Below, one piece after another: positions 17,188 to 24,864 of a DNA stretch of 64,000 nucleotides. How positions within the stretch are numbered: the stretch's first letter is position 1; every line of letters begins with the position of its first letter. Below the pieces are notes generated by a model, which saw only the letters and a program-made list of their open reading frames with translations, did not search any database and was not told the origin of the DNA. The translations under genes and the position numbers were made by a program. The stretch comes from Actinospineispora eucalypti (GTDB taxonomy: Bacteria > Actinomycetota > Actinomycetes > Mycobacteriales > Pseudonocardiaceae). The DNA is taken from the NCBI GenBank assembly GCA_014208095.1, contig JACHMT010000005.1, positions 434,001 to 498,000 on the forward strand, read 5' to 3'.

Positions 17188-18591
17188 TTAGTCCAGGTAG
17201 TCGCGCAGGACCTGGGACCGCGACGGGTGGCGCAGCTTGGACATGGTCTTGGACTCGATCTGCCGGATGCGCTCCCGGGTGACCCCGTAGACCTGGCCGA
17301 TCTCGTCCAGCGTGCGGGGCTGGCCGTCGGTGAGCCCGAAGCGCAGCCGGACCACGCCGGCCTCCCGCTCGGACAGCGTGGCGAGCACCGACTGCAGCTG
17401 GTCCTGCAGCAGGGTGAACGACACCGCGTCCACGGCCACCACGGCCTCGGAGTCCTCGATGAAGTCACCGAGCTGGCTGTCGCCCTCGTCGCCGATGGTC
17501 TGGTCCAAGGAGATGGGTTCCCGGGCGTACTGCTGGATCTCCAGCACCTTCTCCGGGGTGATGTCCATTTCCTTGGCGAGCTCTTCCGGCGTGGGCTCGC
17601 GGCCCAGGTCCTGTAGCAGCTCGCGCTGTATGCGGCCGAGCTTGTTGATGACCTCCACCATGTGCACCGGAATACGAATGGTGCGGGCCTGGTCGGCCAT
17701 GGCCCTGGTGATGGCCTGGCGAATCCACCAGGTGGCGTAGGTGGAGAACTTGTATCCCTTGGTGTAGTCGAACTTCTCGACCGCGCGGATGAGGCCCAGG
17801 TTGCCTTCCTGGATCAGGTCCAGGAAGGCCATTCCGCGACCGGTGTAGCGCTTGGCCAGCGAGACCACCAGCCGCAGGTTGGCCTCGAGCAGGTGGTTCT
17901 TGGCGCGCTCGCCGTCGCGGACGATCCAGCGCAGGTCCCGGCGCATCTGCGGGGAGGCGGTCTTGTCCGACTCGGTCATCTTGCGCACGCGCTCGGCGGC
18001 GTAGAGCCCGGCCTCGATCCGCTTGGCCAGCTCCACCTCCTCCTCGGCGTTGAGCAGCGCGACCTTGCCGATCTGCTTCAGGTAGGCCCGGACCGAGTCG
18101 GCCGAGGCGGTCAGCTCGGCGTCCTTGCGGGCCTGCCGCAGCGCCTCCGACTCCTCCTCGTCCCAGACGAAGTCACCGGACTTGCGGGTCGCCGTGGACG
18201 AGGAGGTGGTGCTGGCTACCGCCTTGCCGGGCTCCGCCTCGGCCTCTTCGCCGTCGTCATCGTCGTCATCGTCGGACGCCGTGGCGACCTCTTCGTCGGC
18301 GTCGTCCTCGATCTCTACGTCGTCGACGTCCACATCGGTGAGGTCTTCCACATCGGGGCTGGCCGAGTCGAGGTCGAGGTCCTCGCCCTCCACCATCGAC
18401 TCGTCGTCACCCTTGCCGGTCTTCGCCTTCGTGGGCTTGGCCTTGCCGCCGGCCTTCTCCGTGGTCTTGCTCGCGCCACGCGACCGGGTGGCGGTCTTCG
18501 TGGCGGTCGTGGCGTGCCGGGTCCGCCGCGCGGGGGCCGCCGCGCCGTCGACGGTCATGTCCGGTTTGGTTACGGGTTCTACGGCTGCCAC
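17188..18591 (-). CDS. sigA: Principal RNA polymerase sigma factor SigA/HrdB
   Basis: Essential housekeeping sigma factor (467 aa). The N-terminus is Ala/Thr/Lys-rich (residues 15-60) and then strongly acidic (about 60-120, including seven consecutive Asp), as in actinobacterial HrdB. Region 1.2 is SVRAYLKQIGKVALLNAEEE (167-186), region 2 is EANLRLVVSLAKRYTGRGM through FSTYATWWIRQAIT (237-295), region 3 VINKLGRIQRELLQDLGREP, region 4 RLRFGLTDGQPRTLDEIGQV and VTRERIRQIESKTMSKLRHP. GTG 18591 has AAAGGG upstream; an in-frame ATG at 18558 is possible. Confidence 0.97.
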   Translation of the reverse strand: MAAVEPVTKPDMTVDGAAAPARRTRHATTATKTATRSRGASKTTEKAGGKAKPTKAKTGKGDDESMVEGEDLDLDSASPDVEDLTDVDVDDVEIEDDADEEVATASDDDDDDDGEEAEAEPGKAVASTTSSSTATRKSGDFVWDEEESEALRQARKDAELTASADSVRAYLKQIGKVALLNAEEEVELAKRIEAGLYAAERVRKMTESDKTASPQMRRDLRWIVRDGERAKNHLLEANLRLVVSLAKRYTGRGMAFLDLIQEGNLGLIRAVEKFDYTKGYKFSTYATWWIRQAITRAMADQARTIRIPVHMVEVINKLGRIQRELLQDLGREPTPEELAKEMDITPEKVLEIQQYAREPISLDQTIGDEGDSQLGDFIEDSEAVVAVDAVSFTLLQDQLQSVLATLSEREAGVVRLRFGLTDGQPRTLDEIGQVYGVTRERIRQIESKTMSKLRHPSRSQVLRDYLD

Positions 18592-18722
18592 AGGGGCCCT
18601 TTCGCGACGTATTCGGCTTGGCGAGCGACATTCCGAACTGGTCGGTTGCCCTCAGCTCCTGGTTGCCCGTCGAACCGCGTTTCGCCTGACTGGCCGATCG
18701 GCTCCGAAGCGGGCACACGACA

Positions 18723-18728
18723 TTGTAA
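18723..18728 (-). promoter_or_regulatory. Candidate -10 element of sigA
   Basis: TACAAT on the minus strand (18728 to 18723), about 130 nt before the sigA GTG, matches the SigA -10 consensus at five of six positions. No good -35 hexamer is seen at the expected spacing. The implied long leader is usual for sigA genes. Confidence 0.4.
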
Positions 18729-18792
18729 CGAGCGACCGCGTGACCGTGCTGTCGTTGGTCACCGGCGCGTTCGAATGTGTTGGAATCTGGGC

Positions 18793-19617
18793 ATGGACGG
18801 GCTTGACCTGGAGGGGTTGCGCGCCATCGCGGTGCGCGTCGCGACCGAGGCGGCGGGGGAGGCGGCGCGGCTGCGCGCGGCGGCCATCAACGACGTGCGG
18901 ACCAAGACCACGCACACCGACGTGGTCACCGCCGCGGACACCGAGGTGGAGCGCCAGCTGCGGGAACGGCTGGCCGAGCTGCGTCCGGACGATGTGGTGC
19001 TGGGCGAGGAGGGCGGGTTCGGGGCGGGCGGGTCGAACAAGACAGCCTCGGAGGGGGACCGGCTGTGCTGGGTGGTCGACCCGATCGACGGCACGGTGAA
19101 CTACCTGTACGGCCTGCCCTGGTACACGGTCTCGGTCGGGGTCACCCGGAACGGGGAGTCGTTGGCCGGCGCGGTGGTGGAGCCGCCGTCCGGGCGGGTG
19201 TGGAGCGCTTCGCTGGGCGGCGGTGCCACCCTGGACGGGATGCCCCTGCGGGCGTCCGGGGCGAGCCGGCTGGATTTGTCCCTGATCGGCACCGGGTTCA
19301 GCTACCACCGGGAGCGGCGGGTGCGGCAGGGCGAGCTGGCCACCGCGCTGATGGCCCGGGTGCGGGACATCCGGCGCGCCGGCTGCGCCTCGCTGGACCT
19401 GTGCGCGGTGGCCGCCGGCTGGCTGGACGGCTACTACGAGCACGGGGTGAACCCGTGGGACTGGGCGGCCGGTGCGCTGATCGCCACCGAGGCCGGTGCG
19501 GTGGTGCACCTGCCGGACCCGCGCGCGCCGTTCGGGGAGGCCATCGTGGCCGCCGCGCCGGGCATCGGCGGGCCGCTGGCCGAGGCGCTCAGCGAGCTCG
19601 GCTCGGCCGAGATCTAG
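18793..19617 (+). CDS. suhB: Inositol-1-monophosphatase family protein SuhB
   Basis: Mg-dependent Li-sensitive phosphatase (274 aa) that dephosphorylates inositol-1-phosphate or a related sugar phosphate. Metal-binding motifs are complete: GEEGG, WVVDPIDGTVNYLYGLPWY and NPWDWAAGALIATEAGA. THTDVVTAADTEVE matches motif 1. In mycobacteria suhB (Rv2701c) lies beside sigA and supports inositol for phosphatidylinositol and mycothiol. The gene is divergent from sigA. ATG 18793. Confidence 0.93.
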   Translation: MDGLDLEGLRAIAVRVATEAAGEAARLRAAAINDVRTKTTHTDVVTAADTEVERQLRERLAELRPDDVVLGEEGGFGAGGSNKTASEGDRLCWVVDPIDGTVNYLYGLPWYTVSVGVTRNGESLAGAVVEPPSGRVWSASLGGGATLDGMPLRASGASRLDLSLIGTGFSYHRERRVRQGELATALMARVRDIRRAGCASLDLCAVAAGWLDGYYEHGVNPWDWAAGALIATEAGAVVHLPDPRAPFGEAIVAAAPGIGGPLAEALSELGSAEI

Positions 19618-19660
19618 CGCCGAAGGCGCTGGCCGAGCACGCGCCCGGTCAGGCGCGTGC
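19614..19660. terminator. Twin-hairpin element after suhB
   Basis: Directly after the TAG stop come AGCGCC-gaa-GGCGCT (19616-19630) and GCACGCGCC (19637-19645) pairing with GGCGCGTGC (19652-19660), followed by GGGAG. It lies between convergent suhB and cei. The same two-hairpin plan recurs at 25934-25976. Confidence 0.7.
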
Positions 19661-19667
19661 GGGAGGT

Positions 19668-20306
19668 TCAGCAGGCGACGTCGCGGGCGGCGGTCAAGAG
19701 CTCCTGGTCGGCGGTCGGCGCGGCGCCGGCCTCGGTGACGTTGGTCTGGCCGGACGGCCCGGCCAGCTGGTCCAGCGCCTGGCGCGCCGCCCTGGTCGGG
19801 GCGATCTCGCCGAACTGGCTGCCGATCGCCACGTCCACCGAGTCGTCCGGCCGGTTGTCCCGCAGCAGGGCGACGCAGGGCAGCACCAGGCTCACCGTGC
19901 GCGCCGCCGCCGCGCCGGCCGCGCCGTACCGGATGCCGCCCCGGCAGATCAGGTCACCGTTGGGGTAGAGCGGGTCGTTGGTGGCCGGTGCCGCCTCGGT
20001 GAAGCCGAGCTCGCCCAGCTGGCTGGCCACCAGGGTGGCCTGGCCGCGCTGGCCGCCGCCGTTGAGCACCCGGATGCGCACCGCGCCGGGCGCCGCCGGG
20101 GCGACCTCGTCCAGCGCGCTGGAAGGCTGGGCGACCCCGGCGGCCTCCGCGCCGGCGGCCGGCGAGGGGCACGCCGTGCCGGCCGCGTCGGTGGAGGACT
20201 TGCCCAGCACCATCGACCAGGTGATCACTGCCCCGATGGTGAGCACCGTGACCAGCGCGATAACCGGACGGGCGGCACGGCTCTGAGCAGCGGACATCGA
20301 CTTCAC
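19668..20306 (-). CDS. cei: Cell envelope integrity protein Cei, LytR C-terminal domain
   Basis: A 212-residue membrane-anchored protein: one N-terminal helix (ARPVIALVTVLTIGAVITWS) and an extracytoplasmic LytR_C domain starting at VRIRVLNGGGQRGQATLVAS. Four extracytoplasmic Cys are present, including IC in GDLICRGG and LPCVALL. In M. tuberculosis Cei (Rv2700) is needed for envelope integrity and lies at the same place beside suhB. GTG 20306 is favoured because TAGGGT (20319 to 20314) sits 7 nt upstream, implying a leaderless mRNA; ATG 20297 is the alternative. Confidence 0.88.
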   Translation of the reverse strand: MKSMSAAQSRAARPVIALVTVLTIGAVITWSMVLGKSSTDAAGTACPSPAAGAEAAGVAQPSSALDEVAPAAPGAVRIRVLNGGGQRGQATLVASQLGELGFTEAAPATNDPLYPNGDLICRGGIRYGAAGAAAARTVSLVLPCVALLRDNRPDDSVDVAIGSQFGEIAPTRAARQALDQLAGPSGQTNVTEAGAAPTADQELLTAARDVAC

Positions 20307-20563
20307 GCCCGGTACCCTAATGTGACCTGCGGTGAATCCGTCGCGACGCGGTCGGATTGCGATGGGATTTACCGCCTCCCTGAGCTACCCTCTGCGCCTG
20401 GCGAGGTCGGTGACCGGGGGACAGCCCGCGTTCGCGCGGGCCGACAAGACCGCCGCCCCGCTCAGATTGAGACACGCGTCACCCCTTCGCCCGGGCACAA
20501 ACCGGCGAGCTGGGACGTTGTGCCGCAGCACGACACAAGACAGAGTTGTTGAGGGTGGGAACA
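20307..20563. other. Divergent region between cei and DUF4193
   Basis: A 257-bp intergenic stretch. A leaderless -10 for cei lies at its left end. The DUF4193 side has no convincing -35/-10 pair, although CCGCGTTCGCGCGGGC near 20427 can form a small hairpin. No ORF is credible here. Confidence 0.4.
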
Positions 20564-20863
20564 ATGGCGACCGATTACGACGCACCGCGCCGCAATGAGA
20601 CAGATGACATGGCGGAGGACTCCCTCGAGGAGTTGAAGGCGCGTCGGAACGAAGCGCAGTCCGCCGTGGTGGACGTGGACGAGTCGGACACCGCGGAGAG
20701 CTTCGAGCTGCCCGGTGCCGACCTGTCCGGGGAAGAGCTGACGGTGAAGGTGCTGCCGAAGCAGGCGGACGAGTTCACCTGTTCGAGCTGTTTCCTGGTC
20801 ATTCACCGCAGCCGACTGGCCGCGCACCACAACGGCCAGCCGGTGTGCCGGGACTGTGCCTGA
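20564..20863 (+). CDS. DUF4193 protein (Rv2699c-like), zinc-ribbon
   Basis: A 99-residue acidic protein, NETDDMAEDSLEELKARRNE at the start and a C-terminal four-Cys zinc knuckle (FTCSSCFLVIHRSRLA, VCRDCA). DUF4193 is universal in actinobacteria; Rv2699c is its essential mycobacterial member. The function is unknown. ATG 20564 follows GAGGGTGGGA. The gene ends before a strong terminator hairpin shared with the convergent DUF3093. Confidence 0.92.
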   Translation: MATDYDAPRRNETDDMAEDSLEELKARRNEAQSAVVDVDESDTAESFELPGADLSGEELTVKVLPKQADEFTCSSCFLVIHRSRLAAHHNGQPVCRDCA

Positions 20864-20878
20864 GCGAGAACTAACCCG

Positions 20879-20916
20879 GTACCGGGGTCTCCGCCGCTAG
20901 TCGGAGGCCCCGGTAC
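20879..20916. terminator. Strong hairpin with DUF3093 stop codon in its loop
   Basis: GTACCGGGGTCTCCG (20879-20893) pairs with CGGAGGCCCCGGTAC (20902-20916) at 14 of 15 positions. The 8-nt loop contains the TAG stop of the convergent DUF3093 gene (20897-20899 on the plus strand). A bidirectional terminator is the simplest reading. Confidence 0.75.
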
Positions 20917-21403
20917 GCAGGCACTTCACCAGTGCCTCGGCCCGGCGCACGCTGAACAGCCAGTAGGGCGTCGGGTCGGCCGGGTCGTCCAGGGTGAGCC
21001 GAACCATCGGCCCGATCCAGGCCCGGTGCACCAGGTACGCGGACGGGTCCAGCTCCGGTCCGAGCTGGACGCGTTTCTCGGCCGGCGCGACCGCGCGGGC
21101 CTCGGTGACGAACCGGGTCGGCAGCGTGGCCGGGCCGACCCGGAGCACCTGCTCCCCGTCGCCGGTCTCGGTGAGGGTCACCCTGGTCCGGCCCAGTCGG
21201 ACCAGCCACCAGGCGGCGAGCGGTAGCAGCAGTGCGGCCGGGATCCACCAGGGCACCTCGGGATGCCCCAGAAGGACGCTGATTTCCAGCAAGCCGATCA
21301 CGATGAGCGGTGACGGCCACCACCACCAAGGCACCGACAACCGTTCGTCGAATCGCACGGCGCCGGAGGGCGCACGCTTGGCGGCGCCGCGAATTTGGCT
21401 CAC
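20897..21403 (-). CDS. DUF3093 membrane protein (Rv2698-like)
   Basis: A 168-residue protein with two adjacent membrane helices (SPLIVIGLLEISVLLG and IPAALLLPLAAWWLV) followed by a soluble beta-rich domain (RVTLTETGDGEQVLRVG through DPTPYWLFSVRRAEALVKCL). It matches DUF3093 by layout and by place beside dut. Function unknown. GTG 21403 lies 7 nt after TACCCT, so translation is probably leaderless and driven from the symmetric -10 shared with dut. Confidence 0.88.
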   Translation of the reverse strand: MSQIRGAAKRAPSGAVRFDERLSVPWWWWPSPLIVIGLLEISVLLGHPEVPWWIPAALLLPLAAWWLVRLGRTRVTLTETGDGEQVLRVGPATLPTRFVTEARAVAPAEKRVQLGPELDPSAYLVHRAWIGPMVRLTLDDPADPTPYWLFSVRRAEALVKCLRTGASD

Positions 21404-21410
21404 CTCGCTC

Positions 21411-21420
21411 AGGGTAGTCT
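21411..21420. promoter_or_regulatory. Symmetric bidirectional -10 element for DUF3093 and dut
   Basis: The ten bases AGGGTAGTCT contain TAGTCT on the plus strand (21415-21420) and TACCCT on the minus strand (21416 to 21411); the two boxes share the central TA. GTG of dut starts 8 nt after one and GTG of DUF3093 7 nt after the other, distances expected for leaderless transcripts. Confidence 0.6.
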
Positions 21421-21428
21421 CGCCCGCC

Positions 21429-21965
21429 GTGGGTACCGGAAGTGGTGACAGGCAGGGCGTCCGGGTGTTGTTGACCCGGCTCGATCCTGGTGTGCCGGTG
21501 CCCAGCTATGCGCATCCGGGTGATGCGGGAGCGGACCTTGTTACGGTCAGTGACGTGGTGATCGCCCCCGGTGAGCGCGTGCTGGTCGGCACCGGAGTGG
21601 CCGTGGCGCTGCCCGAGGGTTACGCCGGGTTCGTGCACCCGCGCTCCGGCCTGGCCGCCCGGCTCGGCCTGTCCGTGGTCAACACCCCGGGCACCATCGA
21701 CGCCGGCTACCGGGGCGAGATCAAGGTCTGCCTGATCAACCACGACCCGCGCGAGACGATCAACCTGCGCCGGGGCGACCGGATCGCCCAGCTGGTGGTG
21801 CAGCGGGTGGAGCACGCGAGCTTCCTCGAGGTGTCCGAGCTGCCGGACTCGGTCCGGGGCGACGGCGGCTACGGGTCGACCGGCCTGGCCGCCGCCGCGG
21901 CGGGTGCCGCACCGGCCGTCTCGGCGGTGTCGGCCGCGTCGTTCCCGGACGGCCGGGAGCCGTAG
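21429..21965 (+). CDS. dut: dUTP diphosphatase
   Basis: Trimeric dUTPase that hydrolyses dUTP to dUMP, keeping uracil out of DNA. All five motifs are present: HPGDAGADL (1), HPRSGLAARLGL (2), NTPGTIDAGYRGEIKV (3), GDRIAQLVVQRV (4) and RGDGGYGSTG (5). Length (178 aa) exceeds the usual 150 because of an Ala-rich C-terminal tail. GTG 21429 is used; the next GTG at 21459 would also leave the fold intact. DUF3710 starts at the very next base after the stop, so the two genes are co-transcribed. Confidence 0.96.
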   Translation: MGTGSGDRQGVRVLLTRLDPGVPVPSYAHPGDAGADLVTVSDVVIAPGERVLVGTGVAVALPEGYAGFVHPRSGLAARLGLSVVNTPGTIDAGYRGEIKVCLINHDPRETINLRRGDRIAQLVVQRVEHASFLEVSELPDSVRGDGGYGSTGLAAAAAGAAPAVSAVSAASFPDGREP

Positions 21966-24044
21966 GTGTTCGGACGCGCCCGGCGAGAGTCCGACGATCT
22001 CGAGGACCTCCCGCCCATCGAGCCGAAACGGCCGGCGGCCGAGCGGGCCCGCCGGCGGGCCGAGGGCGGCGGGCCGTTCGACGTGGACGACCCCGAGACG
22101 GACGACGTCGACGGCGGCCTCGATTTCGGCTCGCTCCGGATTCCCATGCCGGCCCGGGCGCAGCTCCAGGTGGAACCGGGGGCCAACGGCCTGCTCAAGG
22201 CGGTTCACGTGCTGGTGCCCGCCGGCCGGGTCAGCCTGAGCGCACTGGCCGCGCCCCGGTCCAGCCCGCTGTGGCGGGAGCTGGCCGAGGAGATCTCGGT
22301 GTCGCTGGCCAAGGACGGCACCCGCGTGCGCTCCGAATGGGGGGAGTGGGGCCGCGAGGTGCAGGCCGCCTCCGAGGGCGCGCTCTCCCGGTTCATCGGC
22401 GTGGACGGGCCGCGCTGGATGTTGTACGGCGTCGCCACCGGTCCCGAGGAGGACGCCGAAGAGGCGGCCGAGACGCTGAGGGCGATGATCCGGGGCACCG
22501 TGGTGACCCGGGGCGCGGAGCCGTTGCCGGTGAAGACCGTGCTGCCGCTGCGCGTGCCGGAGCATCTGGCCGAACGGGTCGAGCAGGCCCGTGACGAGGC
22601 CCGCGCGGCGGCTTCCGCCGGCCGGCGTTCCGGCCGGCGGCGCAGCATCGGCCGCGCGGACCAGGGCCCGGTGCGCGAGCTCCCGGCGCCCGTCCCGCCG
22701 CCACCCGGTTCCCGGCAGCCGGCGGCCCACGTCAACGGCCACCCCGGTGAGCCCGCCCGGGCGCCCGGACACCCGGCGGCTCCCGCGCCGCGGGTCCCGC
22801 CGGCGCCGGCGCAGCCGCCGAGCTGGACCCAGTCCCCGGACCCCAGCGCCACCCGGCCGGGCCTGCCCCCGGTGCCCACACTGGCCACCCAGGAGACCAA
22901 CGGCATCCCCCGGGCCGGGATCGAGTCGACGTGGTCCATGGCGAAGCCGGTGGTCAGCGCCGAGCAGGTGGCCCGGCAGCCGGCCTGGGCGCAGCTGTCC
23001 GCCGCCCCGTCGTTCTGGCCCGAGCCGCCCCGGCGCCGGCCGGCGGCCCACCGGCCGAACGCGGCCCCGCCGTCGCATCGCCCGCCCGGTGGTCACTCCG
23101 GCGCCGGCGCCCCGGCCGGCGGATACCCCGGTGCCGGTCAGCCGAGCGGCCACCCCGGGGCGAACGGCCACCGGGGCGCCGGGCAGCCACCGAACAGCCA
23201 GTTCGGGAACGCGGCCCCGGCAATGAGCCAGTTCGGGAATATCGCACCGGCGAACGGCCAGTTCGGTCCCGGCTCTCAGCCGAACGGTCAGTTCGGGAGC
23301 GGTTCGCAGTCGAATGGGCAGTTCGGTACCGGACCTCAGTCGAACGGCCAGTTCCCGGGTAGCGGCCAGTCGAACGGTCAGTTCGGGAGCGGTTCGCAGT
23401 CGAATGGGCAGTTCGGTACCGGACCTCAGTCGAACGGCCAGTTCCCGGGCAGTGGCCAGTCGAACGGTCAGTTCGGTACCGGCCCTCAGCCGAACGGCCA
23501 GTTCCCGGGCAGTGGCCAGTCGAACGGTCAGTTCGGTACCGGCCCCCAGCCGAACGGCCAGTTCGCCGGCGGCGCCGGGGCGAACGGCCGGCCGGGCCAC
23601 GGCGGACCGTCCTCCGGGCCGCCACGCGCCGGAGCGTCGTCACCCGGATACCCGGCGACCGGCGCCGGTGGCCGGCCGGGCGGCTGGTCCGGCTCGCCGC
23701 GTGACCCTTCCGGACTGCCCGAGCCCCGGCCCGGCCAACCGGGCCCGCGCGACCCGAGGCGCCCCGGGCCGCCGGAGGGCGGCTACCCGAGCCACTCCGG
23801 GCACCTCAGCCATCCCGGCCTGCCCGCGCGGCCCGGGGACCCCTGGCCGCCGCCGAACCGCGGTGCGGCGGACAACGGGGGCCCGCGCCGGGACGGGCGG
23901 ATCCCGGAGCCGGGCGGCCACCGTGAGCGCCCCTCACAGATCGACAGCACCGATGCCCTGCACCTGGCGCTGACCCAGGACGCGGCGGTCACCCAGGACC
24001 GGCTGCCCCGGGTGGAACGGCGGCGCCGGGCACGCGGCGAGTAG
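21966..24044 (+). CDS. DUF3710 protein with very long NGQF-repeat tail
   Basis: A 692-residue protein. Residues about 30-230 are the DUF3710 domain (IPMPARAQLQVEPGANGLLK, then SLAKDGTRVRSEWGEWGREV and GPRWMLYGVATGP), which alone is the usual whole protein (Rv2696c). Behind it come a Pro-rich linker and, at about 405-540, a 10-residue repeat built on NGQFG (11 NGQF copies), then another Pro/Gly-rich stretch and a basic end (RLPRVERRRRARGE). The tail looks disordered. GTG 21966 abuts the dut stop. The 3' 56 bp overlap the convergent hydrolase gene. Confidence 0.85.
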   Translation: MFGRARRESDDLEDLPPIEPKRPAAERARRRAEGGGPFDVDDPETDDVDGGLDFGSLRIPMPARAQLQVEPGANGLLKAVHVLVPAGRVSLSALAAPRSSPLWRELAEEISVSLAKDGTRVRSEWGEWGREVQAASEGALSRFIGVDGPRWMLYGVATGPEEDAEEAAETLRAMIRGTVVTRGAEPLPVKTVLPLRVPEHLAERVEQARDEARAAASAGRRSGRRRSIGRADQGPVRELPAPVPPPPGSRQPAAHVNGHPGEPARAPGHPAAPAPRVPPAPAQPPSWTQSPDPSATRPGLPPVPTLATQETNGIPRAGIESTWSMAKPVVSAEQVARQPAWAQLSAAPSFWPEPPRRRPAAHRPNAAPPSHRPPGGHSGAGAPAGGYPGAGQPSGHPGANGHRGAGQPPNSQFGNAAPAMSQFGNIAPANGQFGPGSQPNGQFGSGSQSNGQFGTGPQSNGQFPGSGQSNGQFGSGSQSNGQFGTGPQSNGQFPGSGQSNGQFGTGPQPNGQFPGSGQSNGQFGTGPQPNGQFAGGAGANGRPGHGGPSSGPPRAGASSPGYPATGAGGRPGGWSGSPRDPSGLPEPRPGQPGPRDPRRPGPPEGGYPSHSGHLSHPGLPARPGDPWPPPNRGAADNGGPRRDGRIPEPGGHRERPSQIDSTDALHLALTQDAAVTQDRLPRVERRRRARGE
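23190..23590 (+). repeat. In-frame 30-bp repeats encoding NGQF units
   Basis: Within the DUF3710 gene a 30-bp unit (core AACGGCCAGTTC or AACGGTCAGTTC) recurs about 11 times, with a higher-order period of 30 or 90 bp (GSGSQ, GTGPQ, PGSGQ linkers alternate). DNA copies are nearly identical, so length variation by slippage or recombination is likely. Confidence 0.85.
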
Positions 24045-24759
24045 CCCGCAACCAGGCCAGCACGGCGGCCCGCCCGAGGCTTTCCCGGTCCGCGCCGAGC
24101 GCGGTGAGCGTGCTGGTCACCAGTGCGGCGCGGGGGAGCAGGTCGTGCCAGCGCCCGGCCACGCCGAGCGGGTGCACCGGGTCGTCCGCCATGCCCACCA
24201 GGCCGACCGGCAACGGCAGCCCGGCCAGCTCGGCCTCGGTCGGCCCCGGCTCGGCGGCGGCCGCGCGCAGCGACTCGGTGAGGCCGGCGCCGTGCCGGGT
24301 CCAGGCCCTGGTCAGCTCCCGGCCCAGCCAGTCGGGGGTCTCCGCCCGGGCCTGGGCCAGCGTGACGGCCAGGCCGTCCCGGCCCACGGCGTCGGCGGTG
24401 AGCCGCGCGGCCAGTGCGGCCGGCGCGTTCCCCGGCTGCCCGGTCCAGGCGGGCAACGCCAGCAGCAACCCGGCCACCGCCCCCGACCCCGCGTGCTCGG
24501 CGGCCCACCGGACGGCCACCTGGGCACCCAGTGACACCCCGCCGACCAGGAGAGGCCGCGCGCCGGGGTCGGCGGCCGCCCGGTCCAGCGCGCGGCGGTA
24601 ACCATCCGGCACCCGCCCCCCGGCCAGCAGGGGAGGGGCGAGCAGCGGAATGCCCACCGCACGCAGCGGAGCCTCGAACGAGGCCCGTACGAACACCTCG
24701 TCGGAACCGGTTCCGGGCAGCAGCACGGCCAGCCCGGGCCGGTCTTGTTTCGTCCGCAT
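23989..24759 (-). CDS. Alpha/beta-hydrolase fold protein (Rv2695-like)
   Basis: A 256-residue serine hydrolase-fold protein. VLLPGTGSDEVFV suggests the oxyanion strand, GGVSLGAQVAV is the nucleophile elbow (Ser in G-V-S-L-G), and GMADDPVHPLGVAG gives the acid residue. The expected C-terminal His is not obvious in a canonical context (TALGADRESL). The position opposite DUF3710 matches Rv2695. ATG 24759. Its 3' end overlaps the DUF3710 coding region by 56 bp on the other strand. Confidence 0.8.
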   Translation of the reverse strand: MRTKQDRPGLAVLLPGTGSDEVFVRASFEAPLRAVGIPLLAPPLLAGGRVPDGYRRALDRAAADPGARPLLVGGVSLGAQVAVRWAAEHAGSGAVAGLLLALPAWTGQPGNAPAALAARLTADAVGRDGLAVTLAQARAETPDWLGRELTRAWTRHGAGLTESLRAAAAEPGPTEAELAGLPLPVGLVGMADDPVHPLGVAGRWHDLLPRAALVTSTLTALGADRESLGRAAVLAWLRATRRVPGAAVPPGAAGPG

Positions 24760-24779
24760 GACCAGCAGGATGCCGGAAT

Positions 24780-24799
24780 GTTTGAAGTGGCCTTCAAAC
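24780..24799. promoter_or_regulatory. 20-bp palindrome in the hydrolase/OB-fold divergent region
   Basis: GTTTGAAG (24780-24787) and CTTCAAAC (24792-24799) form a perfect 8-bp inverted repeat with a 4-nt spacer, the size of a TetR- or XRE-type operator. It lies between the starts of the divergent hydrolase (24759) and OB-fold gene (24865), next to a TATCCT box at 24803-24808. Confidence 0.55.
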
Positions 24800-24864
24800 G
24801 GTTATCCTGGGGCGGCGTAACCGACCGGGTGGGTCGGTTCCCTCCGCACACCCCGGGAGAGGGC

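Noticed and set aside
20994..21428. Upstream extension of dut
   Set aside because: It overlaps DUF3093 antisense and lacks any dUTPase feature.
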